Shown: positions 50,796-57,873 of the stretch, in pieces | Numbering within the stretch: the first letter of the stretch is position 1 | How the letters are laid out: each line of letters begins with the position of its first letter | Origin: Kitasatospora sp. MMS16-BH015 | GTDB taxonomy: Bacteria; Actinomycetota; Actinomycetes; Streptomycetales; Streptomycetaceae | Direction of reading: 5' to 3' | NCBI RefSeq assembly: GCF_002943525.1 | Contig: NZ_CP025394.1 | Span: 8,013,001-8,077,000, forward strand | DNA length: 64,000 nt | Position numbers and translations under genes: made by a program | Notes under the pieces: generated by a model | What the model was told of the DNA's origin: nothing | Seen by the model: the letters and a program-made list of their open reading frames with translations, nothing else | Databases searched by the model: none

Positions 50796-52525
50796 CTGTG
50801 AGCACCCGCCTCCCCGTCGCCGGGCCCGCCGCAGTCCGCCGGGCCACCCTCGCGGTGATCCGCCGGGACGTCCGAGGCTTCGCCGCCCTGATCACGCTCA
50901 ACGCCTTGGCCGCCCTGGCCGGGCTGGCCGGCCCGTCGCTGCTCGGCCGGATCATCGACGTGGTCTCGGCCGGCGCCGGCACCCACGCTGTCGACCGGCT
51001 GGCGCTCGCCATCGTGGCCGCAGCACTCGCCCAACTGCTGCTCTCCCGCCAGGCCCGCTACGTCGCCCACCGGTTCGGGGAGCGCACCTCGGCCCGGATC
51101 CGCGAGCAGTTCGCCGACCGCGCCCTGGCCCTGCCACCGACCACTGTCGAACGGGCGGGCGCGGGCGACCTGACCACCCGGGGCACGGCCGACGTCGCCG
51201 CCGTCGGCACCGCGCTGCGCGACGCCGCCCCGGACGTGTTCGTCGCCCTGGTGCAGATCGTCTTCGTGATCGGCGCGATCTTCGTCGTCCAGCCACTGCT
51301 CGGGGCCTGCGGCATGATCGGGATGGTCGGCATCTGGTCCGGCTCCCGCTGGTACCTGCGCCGGGCCCGGCCCGGCTACCTGGACGAGGGCGCCGCCAAC
51401 TCCGCGCTGGCCGAGGTGCTCGCCGCCAACGCCTCCGGCGCCCGCACGGTCGAGGCGCTCGGCCTGCAGGAGCGCCGGCTCGCGGCCGGCGAGGCCGCCG
51501 TCGAGGAGTGCCGCCGCACCCGGGAGCGGACCCTCTTCCTTCGGAACGTCTTCTTCCCGGTCGTCAGCTCCTCCTACACCGTCCCGGTGGTGGTGGTGCT
51601 GCTGGCCGGCGGTCTGCTGCACACGCACGGGATGGTCAGCCTCGGGTCGGCCGTCGCCGCCGCGCTCTTCGTCCGCCAACTGGAGCCGCCGCTCGACACC
51701 ATCGTGATCTGGATCGACCAGCTCCAGAGCAGCGGCGCCGCCTTCGCCCGGGTCGAGGGGCTGGCCGAGGCCCGGCAGGTCCCGGCGACCCGCAGTGCGG
51801 CGCCGGCCGACGACCGGATCGAGGTGGCCGGCGTCCGCTACGCCTACGAGGGCCGGGCGGACGTGCTGCACGGCATCGACCTGACGATCCGCCCGGGCGA
51901 GCGGCTGGCCGTGGTCGGCCCGTCCGGCTCGGGCAAGACCACACTCGGTCGGCTGCTGGCCGGCATGGACGAGCCGCGCACCGGCACGGTGACGGTGGGC
52001 GGGGTCCCGATCGCCGGGCTCGATCCGGAGCAGCTACGGCGCCAGGTCGTGCTGGTCACCCAGGAGCACCACGTCTTCCTCGGCACCCTGCGCGACAACC
52101 TGCGGATCGCGGCGCCCGGGGCCGCCGACGCCGAGCTGATCGCGGCCCTTGCCTCGGTCGGGTGGTCACAGGAGCTGCCGGCCGGCCTGGACACCGAACT
52201 CGGCGCAGGCGCCCACCGGTTGGACGGAGCCCAGGCCCAGCAGCTGGCCCTGGCCCGGGTGGTCCTGGCCGACCCGCACACGGTGATCCTGGACGAGGCC
52301 ACCGCCCTGCTCGACCCGACGGCCGCCCGCCACACCGAACGCGCCCTGGCGGCCGTGCTGGCGGGCCGGAGCGTGATCGCGATCGCCCACCGCCTGCACA
52401 CCGCCCACGATGCCGACCGGGTCGCGGTGATGGAGGACGGCCGCCTCACCGAACTCGGCCCGCATGAGGAACTGGTCGCGGCCGGCGGCCCCTACGCCGC
52501 CCTCTGGGAGTCCTGGACCCGCTGA
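50792..52525 (+). CDS. ABC exporter half-transporter with consensus Walker motifs (subunit 2)
   Basis: 577 residues. Membrane domain first (FAALITLNALAALAGLAGPS; VALVQIVFVIGAIFVVQPLL; VPVVVVLLAGGLLHTHGMVS), then an ATPase domain with Walker A GPSGSGKT, Walker B TVILDEATALLD and H-loop AIAHRL. Its signature is LDGAQAQQ rather than LSGGQ. Combined with subunit 1, the intact Walker A/B here and the intact LSGGQ there form one good ATP site, while the other site is doubly degenerate. The cargo is unknown. Translationally coupled to subunit 1. Confidence 0.94.
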   Translation: MTVSTRLPVAGPAAVRRATLAVIRRDVRGFAALITLNALAALAGLAGPSLLGRIIDVVSAGAGTHAVDRLALAIVAAALAQLLLSRQARYVAHRFGERTSARIREQFADRALALPPTTVERAGAGDLTTRGTADVAAVGTALRDAAPDVFVALVQIVFVIGAIFVVQPLLGACGMIGMVGIWSGSRWYLRRARPGYLDEGAANSALAEVLAANASGARTVEALGLQERRLAAGEAAVEECRRTRERTLFLRNVFFPVVSSSYTVPVVVVLLAGGLLHTHGMVSLGSAVAAALFVRQLEPPLDTIVIWIDQLQSSGAAFARVEGLAEARQVPATRSAAPADDRIEVAGVRYAYEGRADVLHGIDLTIRPGERLAVVGPSGSGKTTLGRLLAGMDEPRTGTVTVGGVPIAGLDPEQLRRQVVLVTQEHHVFLGTLRDNLRIAAPGAADAELIAALASVGWSQELPAGLDTELGAGAHRLDGAQAQQLALARVVLADPHTVILDEATALLDPTAARHTERALAAVLAGRSVIAIAHRLHTAHDADRVAVMEDGRLTELGPHEELVAAGGPYAALWESWTR

Positions 52526-52589
52526 CGACCTCGTGTCCGGTGGGGGACTGGGCCGCCCCCTCGCCGCGACGGACCAGGGCAGCCCCGCC

Positions 52590-52652
52590 GCGGAGAGTGT
52601 GGGATTCGAACCCGCGGTGCGGGAGCACCGCACGACAGTCCCCGAAACACTC
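52590..52652 (-). pseudogene. tRNA-Ser-like remnant (3' two thirds)
   Basis: On the minus strand, the variable arm GGTGC-TCCC-GCACC, the T-arm with GGTTCGAATCCC and acceptor strand ACTCTCC plus G match the 3' half of a streptomycete serine tRNA. Similarity fades through the anticodon region, and no GGAGAGT acceptor 5' strand is found at the expected distance. One mismatch is present in the T stem. It is therefore a dead tRNA or an old attachment site. Confidence 0.65.
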
Positions 52653-52771
52653 GCCGCGGCTTGGCACGTGGCGCTCAGCCGCCGGGTCGGCGCGGTCCTG
52701 CCCGGCCACCTGGCCGCGATGGCCCTGGCCGCGACCGGTGACAGCGGACGGGTGGGCATACCTCCCAGTCG

Positions 52772-53788
52772 TCAGAAGGCCGCGGTGCGGTCTTCGCTGC
52801 GCGGGTCGGTCACCTGGTGCTCCGCGTACAGGCCGGCGCGCGACTTGCGACGCCAAGGGCGCGCGTGGGCCACTGCTTCGGCGGCGGCCTCGGAGCCGTC
52901 GTCGAGGTCGACGACCGCCAGCGACGGCGGGCCGTCCGTGGGGCAGCGTTCGAGCCAGTCGCCGCTCGGTGCGACGACTCCGGACGGCGCGGTGGCGCTG
53001 TGCTGCGTCGGCACCGAGAAGCTGACCCAGTAGCTGTTCGCCGCGGCGTGGCCCTGGGCTTGGACGGCGGCGTTGCCGGGGGAGACGCCGGTCGTGGAGA
53101 GCAGGACGCAGTCGACGTCCAGGCTCTCGTACTCGGCGAACAGCTCCGGGTAGTGGATCTCCATGCCGAGCAGGCAGCCGAACCGCACGCCGTCGACCTC
53201 GAAGGTCACCGGCGAGGTGCCCGGCGAGTACAGGTACGAGACCTTCGTGTTCGACAGCCGGCGCTCGTCGTAGCGCGTGACGACCTCGCCGCGGTCGGAG
53301 ATGACGTAGAGGCTGTTGTGCGGGCGGTGCGGCTCGGTCAGGCGGTGCACCGAGGCGATCACCGTCCACAGCCGCAACTCGCCTGCCAATGCGGCGATCG
53401 CCGCCAGCTCAGCTCGCAGGACCGGCCACTGGCACCGGCTCCAGTCGGCCGGGCCGACCGCGTCCGGGCCGTCGACGGACATGACGAGCTTGTGGGGAAA
53501 GCAGATCGCGCCCTCCGGGAAGTGCACGATCCGCGCGCCCCGAGCACCGGCCTCGCGCATCAGGGCACGGACCTGACGGCCGCTCTCGCGCAGCGCGTCC
53601 ACATCTCGGGGGTCCTCGCGGACGGGGGTCTGGGCGACGGCGAGCCGCACGCCCTCGGGGTTCCTCGTCTCCGACGTGACGTCTCCCGATGGAGCCGGGC
53701 GGAAGTGCCGGAGGGCGGACGTGTAGGACTCGCCGGTCTTGGCGGCGCGGGCGCGCACCTGGCGCTTGAAGTTCCGGTGGGCTGTCAT
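52772..53788 (-). CDS. Nitrilase-superfamily protein lacking catalytic Lys and Cys
   Basis: 338 residues. A basic N-terminal segment FKRQVRARAAKTGESYTSAL precedes a carbon-nitrogen hydrolase fold: RIVHFPEGAICFPHK (catalytic Glu92 present), VVTRYDERRLSNTKVSYLYS, FGCLLGMEIHYPELFAEYES and AQGHAAANSYWVSFSVPTQH. The position of the catalytic Lys (Y-D-K-R-H-L in active members) is Glu175. The nucleophile Cys position (C before x-x-x-x-P-E) is Gly208. Similar actinobacterial proteins I recall have C-x-E-x-x-F-P-E there. The product is thus probably a pseudoenzyme or a recent loss-of-function form. Start ATG 53788 is preceded by CAAGGCGTGGAAGG. Confidence 0.82.
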   Translation of the reverse strand: MTAHRNFKRQVRARAAKTGESYTSALRHFRPAPSGDVTSETRNPEGVRLAVAQTPVREDPRDVDALRESGRQVRALMREAGARGARIVHFPEGAICFPHKLVMSVDGPDAVGPADWSRCQWPVLRAELAAIAALAGELRLWTVIASVHRLTEPHRPHNSLYVISDRGEVVTRYDERRLSNTKVSYLYSPGTSPVTFEVDGVRFGCLLGMEIHYPELFAEYESLDVDCVLLSTTGVSPGNAAVQAQGHAAANSYWVSFSVPTQHSATAPSGVVAPSGDWLERCPTDGPPSLAVVDLDDGSEAAAEAVAHARPWRRKSRAGLYAEHQVTDPRSEDRTAAF

Positions 53789-54042
53789 CGTGGCCTTCCA
53801 CGCCTTGAGCGATCGTTCCCCAGCAACCCCGCCCGAGGCGATCGGGCTGCGACAACGGCCTGAGACGCTGGTCCCTTTGCCTCCGATGGGAGACCGTGCT
53901 GGGGACGGTCGCGGGAGGTTCGGCGTAGGCCACGCAGTCCGTCATCATGCCGTCGCCCATGGACCCCGTCAACCACCGAATCGAAGAGGCCTGCGGCATT
54001 CTCGGTGGGGGCGGCACGGGCGTGCCGAAAACCGGTTGACCG

Positions 54043-54597
54043 GTGGCGAATGATGAGATCGTGATCTCCGAGGAACGAGCCGTCGAGCTCGTCGAGTCCT
54101 TCCTGGCCAGAGAGCTGCCGGCGCAGCGGTGGAGCGGGCCCGCCCCCACGCCGGAGATCTACCACGTGGAGGAGCGCGCGGTCGGCTGGCTGGTCTTCTG
54201 GCGCTCGGCGGAGCAGGCCCGAGCCCGTGACTCGCGCGGCAGCTTCGTCGGCGGCCACTACCTGGTGGACCGGCACGACGGGAGCATCCACTACGTGCCC
54301 GCCGTCTGGTGGGAGGACGAGGACTGGGAGGAGCAGTACCTCCTGCAGGTCAAGGGCGTCAGACCCCCTGATCCGCTGGCCGCCGCCGTCCGCGCGCTCG
54401 TCCGCTCCGCCGGCGTCGTGGCCGCGCTGAGCCACCTGCGCAAGCAGGCCCCCCGACTGAACCTGCAGCAGGCAAGGGCCTACGTGACGACCGTTCAGGA
54501 CGGCGCCGAGCCACCGGAAGAGCTGGCGAGCCTCACCCGGAAGGAACCGAAACGGCCGCCGCAGCCGATCGAAACGCTGACCGGCCCGGTCCGGTAG
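54043..54597 (+). CDS. YrhB/Imm35-like immunity-type protein
   Basis: 184 residues starting at GTG 54043. ISEERAVELVESFLARELPA is the usual start of the YrhB fold, followed by GWLVFWRSAEQARARDSRGS and HYLVDRHDGSIHYVPAVWWE, the conserved V-D-x-x-x-G-x-I/V strand pair. The YrhB/Imm35 family includes predicted immunity proteins of polymorphic toxin systems, but no toxin gene is adjacent. The C-terminal 70 residues form a helix-rich extension (AAAVRALVRSAGVVAALSHL) that appears specific to actinomycetes. Moderate confidence in family, low in function. Confidence 0.72.
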   Translation: MANDEIVISEERAVELVESFLARELPAQRWSGPAPTPEIYHVEERAVGWLVFWRSAEQARARDSRGSFVGGHYLVDRHDGSIHYVPAVWWEDEDWEEQYLLQVKGVRPPDPLAAAVRALVRSAGVVAALSHLRKQAPRLNLQQARAYVTTVQDGAEPPEELASLTRKEPKRPPQPIETLTGPVR

Positions 54598-54926
54598 CGG
54601 CCCGGTAGGGGTCCGATAGAGGTCCGGCCGCAGAGCCGAGGCCCAGGCCGGCTCGCCGGCCCACGGCGGGTGAGGCGACGGGACACGGTGCCGATCACCG
54701 CCCGGCGGACCATCGTGCCGAGCGCGCCGGGCTGGGCTCCTGGCCTGGGGCCAGACGCCGGTGAGCACGGTGGCCGTGCGGAACACCCGCAGGGTGTCGG
54801 TGGAGGCCACAGCGGTGAACGACCTGAGCGGCGTGCTCGACGACGCGGTCATCCCGACGCCGACGCCGACGCCCACGCCCACCCGGTCGCAGTGAGCTCG
54901 TCAGTGCGTGCCGGCGAAGCCTGGGT
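54598..54926. other. Intergenic region with a possible coding remnant
   Basis: No confident gene. The plus-strand frame 54761-54895 (GTG start, ending TPTPTPTPTRSQ) reads STVAVRNTRRVSVEATAVND then LSGVLDDAVIP and could be the end of a lost gene; its tail is a 6-bp repeat of CCGACG. The first 60 bp contain three GGTCCG-type direct repeats after the YrhB stop codon. Confidence 0.4.
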
Positions 54927-56363
54927 TCACCCGGCGGTCACGCGGAGCACGCCAGTCTCGGTGCCCTGGTAGAGCGTGCCGTCGGGTGCAGTGGTGCCGG
55001 TCATCTGCAGGGGGTTGTAGAGCAGCCCGAGCCCGATCCGGGAACTGGAGAGCTGCGCTCCGCTGGCCGGGTCGACGGTGGCGTAGGAGTAGGTCGCGAA
55101 GGTCTGCGCACCCACCGAGTCGGTGGGGCCGCTGACCGTCAGGGTGTAGATCTTCCCGTCGGCGAGCGAGAGCCGTGGCAGTGCGGCCGACTTCACGTTG
55201 CTGTTCCAGACCAGGTGGCAGCCGGCCCCGTCGGCGTCGAGGTCGACGCGGCTGAGGCCGCCGTCGAAGCTCGCCGAGCCGGGGACGCTGGCGGGCGTGC
55301 CGGCCGGCAGCGCGGGGTAGGGGTAGCCGTAGGTGTTCGTCACGAAGACGCTGCTGCCGGAGGCGATCACCGCGTCCTCGGTGCCGCTCGCGGGGTACTG
55401 GGTGAGCACGGGTGTGGCGCAGACCGGGGTCGGCCCGTCGGCGACCCGGTAGATCAGCAGGTTCTCGTGCGGCGCGGCGTTGTCGGTGATGGTGACGTAC
55501 TCCGTGCCGGTGCCGGGGCCGAAGAAGCTCGGGGTCGCCCCGGTGCCCCAGCTGAGCTGGCCGGGCTTGCGGCCGGGGCCGCGGTCGTAGGGCGCGCGCC
55601 ACTCGATGGTCGGCGTGCCGTCCGCGCCCTCGGTGAGCAGGTAGAGCGCGTGGTCGGTGGCGACGGCGGTGTGGCCGGGGACGGTGGAGATGCTGTTCCC
55701 CACACCCTCCCCGGTGGTGATGGTCCGGACGGTCCCGCCGGTGGTGTCCGCCGTGCCGATGACGCCGCCGGCCGTGGCGAACCAGACCCGGCCGTCCCAG
55801 CCGGGGCTGAGCCCGACGATGTTGTCCCCGGACGGGATCGAGCCCGCCAGGGAGGTCGACTGATCGACTGTCAGAGTCCACTTCCCGCCGACGAGATGGT
55901 GGCCTATGCGGAGGAGGCCGTCGTTCCCGTCCACGACGACCAGCGCGTCGGCGCTGTCGAGGTAGGTGTAGACGCCGCCGAACAGGCTGCCCTTGGGCAG
56001 CGCCAGGGAGGCCAGGTCGGCGCCGGTCGCCGGGTCCAGCAGGTGCACCGTCGGCGTCTGCCCGAAGATCGTGGTGCACAGGGTCACCGGCAGCCGGTCG
56101 GTTCCGATCACCACCGTCGGGCAGGCCGAGGCGAGCGCGGTGCGGCTCCAGTGGACCGCGCCGCTCCCCGGTCCGGCGTACGGGGTGGTGTCGCTGGAGG
56201 CGCTGTCGCCGTGCATCGTGGCGGTGCCGTTCGCGGCGGTGGCCGGGTTCTGTGGCGGCAGCGGCCCGAAGCCGCCCTGGGCGGCAGCGGCGGGCGGGCA
56301 GAGCGCCGCCGCGCCGGCGAGGGCCAGTGCGGCGGGGAGGGAGCGGAGGGTGCGCAGGCGCAT
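54927..56363 (-). CDS. Secreted beta-propeller-like protein
   Basis: 478 residues from ATG 56361-56363. The signal peptide MRLRTLRSLPAALALAGAAA is followed by a mature protein built from repeated blade-like segments: PTVHLLDPATGADLASLALP, DGNDGLLRIGHHLVGGKWTL, GRVWFATAGGVIGTADTTGG, ATDHALYLLTEGADGTPTIE and TTAPDGTLYQGTETGVLRVT. This fits a PQQ-like or SMP-30-like propeller. Four or more cysteines suggest extracellular disulfides. No catalytic residues are evident. A 24-codon leader peptide with a conserved cysteine lies 150 bp upstream in the same direction and may control it. Confidence 0.75.
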   Translation of the reverse strand: MRLRTLRSLPAALALAGAAALCPPAAAAQGGFGPLPPQNPATAANGTATMHGDSASSDTTPYAGPGSGAVHWSRTALASACPTVVIGTDRLPVTLCTTIFGQTPTVHLLDPATGADLASLALPKGSLFGGVYTYLDSADALVVVDGNDGLLRIGHHLVGGKWTLTVDQSTSLAGSIPSGDNIVGLSPGWDGRVWFATAGGVIGTADTTGGTVRTITTGEGVGNSISTVPGHTAVATDHALYLLTEGADGTPTIEWRAPYDRGPGRKPGQLSWGTGATPSFFGPGTGTEYVTITDNAAPHENLLIYRVADGPTPVCATPVLTQYPASGTEDAVIASGSSVFVTNTYGYPYPALPAGTPASVPGSASFDGGLSRVDLDADGAGCHLVWNSNVKSAALPRLSLADGKIYTLTVSGPTDSVGAQTFATYSYATVDPASGAQLSSSRIGLGLLYNPLQMTGTTAPDGTLYQGTETGVLRVTAG

Positions 56364-56514
56364 GGAAGGGTCCCAATCCGGGTGAAGGAGGGTGGGAGCC
56401 CAGCGGCGGTCGCCGCCATCCGCGGACGCGCGAACAGGGGGCCGCTCGGCTCGGAACTGGAGCGGCCGACCTCGTGGCAGGGACGAGGTGCGTCGTGGAA
56501 GGGAACGGGCCGCG

Positions 56515-56589
56515 TCAGCCGACGCGGCGACAACTCGTGGTGGTGGCAAGGCCATGGTCCACATGGCGGCGGCTCACCAATACGGTCAT
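56515..56589 (-). CDS. Cysteine-type leader peptide (24 residues)
   Basis: Minus-strand ATG 56587-56589 to TGA 56515-56517. The peptide starts MTVLV, then SRRHVD, and has a single Cys at position 20 followed by RRVG. The [S/T]RRHVD...C core is what I know from the putative leader peptides of actinomycetes, which sense Cys-tRNA through ribosome stalling ahead of sulfur-related or secreted-protein genes. A hairpin (GCCGCGTC 56509-56516 with 56521-56528) begins right after the Cys codon. The next gene downstream is the secreted propeller protein. Confidence 0.65.
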   Translation of the reverse strand: MTVLVSRRHVDHGLATTTSCRRVG

Positions 56590-56727
56590 GCCCCGACGAT
56601 AGCCGAGCCGAAGGTCCCGCGACCACGGCTGCCCACTCCCCGAGACGCCCCCCCGGCGCCGTCCGGTGCGGACAGCCGACCGGGGCCCTGCCCGGAGGTC
56701 CGGACCGTGCGGCCGAGTCGATCGGCA
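56590..56727. other. Region between leader peptide and D-lactate dehydrogenase gene
   Basis: GC-rich, no gene. It must contain the promoter for the leader peptide; CTATCG just upstream of the leader ATG is a weak -10 candidate. The stretch 56364-56514 between leader and propeller gene likewise holds no further gene that I can support. Confidence 0.4.
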
Positions 56728-57729
56728 TCAGCCGGCTGCGGCGGGGACCAGGGTGTTCTCGGTGGTGCGGCCGGCGGCGAAGTCGTCGATGTTGCGGGCG
56801 GTGGCCTCGATGATCTGGCCGACGGCGGTGTGGGTGAAGTAGGCCTGATGGGAGGTGACGATGACCTGGGGGAAGGTGACCAGGCGGGCGAGGGTGTCGT
56901 CGGGGATGCCCTCGACGGAGCGGTCGGTGAAGAAGACGCCGGTCTCCTCCTCGTAGACGTCGAGGCCGACGCCGGCCAGGCGGCCGGTGCGGAGGGTCTC
57001 GACCAGGGCTGCGCTGTCGACCAGGCCGCCGCGGCTGGAGTTGACCAGGATGGCGTCGGGTTTCATGGCGGCCAGGGCGGCGGCGTCGATCAGGTGGTGG
57101 GTGGCGGGGAGCAGGGGGACGTGCAGGCTGACGATGTCGGCGCGGGCGAGGAGGGCGGGGCGGTCGACGTAGGTCATGCCGAGGTCGAGGCAGGCCGGGT
57201 TCTCGGCGATGTCCCAGCCGAGCAGGGTGGTGCCGAAGCCGGCCGCGATGCGGGCGAAGCACTCGCCGATCTTGCCGGTGCCGATCACGCCGACCGTCAT
57301 GCCGTGGATGTCGCGGCCGAGCAGGCCGTCGAGGCGGAAGTCGAACTCGCGGGAGCGGTTCGCGGCCCGGGCCAGGCGGCGGTTGACGGCCAGGGCGAGG
57401 GTCCAGGCGTGCTCGGCCACCGCGTACGGGCTGTAGTAGGAGACCCGGTAGACGGCGATGCCGAGCTTTTCGGCGGCCTCGAGGTCGATGTTGTTGAAGC
57501 CGGTGGAGCGCTGGGCGATGAGCCGGGTGCCGCCTGCGGCCAGGATGGTGAGGGTCTGCGCGTCGAGTTCGGCGTTGACGCTGCTGCTGACCGCCGGGTA
57601 GCCGGCGGCGAGCGGGGCGGTGTCGCGGTCGAGGAAGACCGGCAGGCAGCGCAGCGGGTGCTTGCCGGCGAAGGCGTGCTCCAGGATGGGCTGTTCGTCC
57701 CGCTGGACGCCGTAGGCGAGGATCTCCAT
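56728..57729 (-). CDS. ldhA: D-lactate dehydrogenase (D-2-hydroxyacid dehydrogenase family)
   Basis: 333 residues, normal for D-LDH. Substrate-domain motif RSTGFNNIDLEAA (about 74-86), cofactor motif VGVIGTGKIGECFARI (about 146-161), catalytic Arg in ILVNSSRGGLVDSAAL and catalytic His in TSHQAYFTHTAVG. The YYSPYAVAEHAWTLALAVNR segment is the D-LDH type. It interconverts pyruvate and D-lactate with NAD(H), supporting fermentation or redox balance under low oxygen. It is divergent from htpG across 144 bp. I see no Rex-type operator. Confidence 0.93.
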   Translation of the reverse strand: MEILAYGVQRDEQPILEHAFAGKHPLRCLPVFLDRDTAPLAAGYPAVSSSVNAELDAQTLTILAAGGTRLIAQRSTGFNNIDLEAAEKLGIAVYRVSYYSPYAVAEHAWTLALAVNRRLARAANRSREFDFRLDGLLGRDIHGMTVGVIGTGKIGECFARIAAGFGTTLLGWDIAENPACLDLGMTYVDRPALLARADIVSLHVPLLPATHHLIDAAALAAMKPDAILVNSSRGGLVDSAALVETLRTGRLAGVGLDVYEEETGVFFTDRSVEGIPDDTLARLVTFPQVIVTSHQAYFTHTAVGQIIEATARNIDDFAAGRTTENTLVPAAAG

Positions 57730-57873
57730 GGCGTCAAGCTACGAGGTCCGCGGGACGGTCGGGTGATGGCTCGCCGGACGGTTTACCCTGTCGTCCGGGC
57801 GATGACACGGGCTCGGCGAGCCCGGCCCGGCCCGAACCGTTGACAGCACGAGTACCAGAAGGAGACCACTCCC

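Noticed and set aside
52590..52680. Functional tRNA-Ser gene
   Set aside because: The 5' acceptor strand, D-arm and an intact anticodon arm are missing at the expected distance; only the 3' part is recognisable.
53947..54039. 30-codon plus-strand frame upstream of the YrhB-like gene
   Set aside because: No ribosome site, Gly-rich tail and no recognisable leader-peptide motif; I could not support it as a gene.
57730..57873. Heat-shock operator (HAIR or CIRCE) or Rex site between ldhA and htpG
   Set aside because: I looked for the inverted repeats typical of these sites and found none; TTGACA at 57840 has no matching -10.
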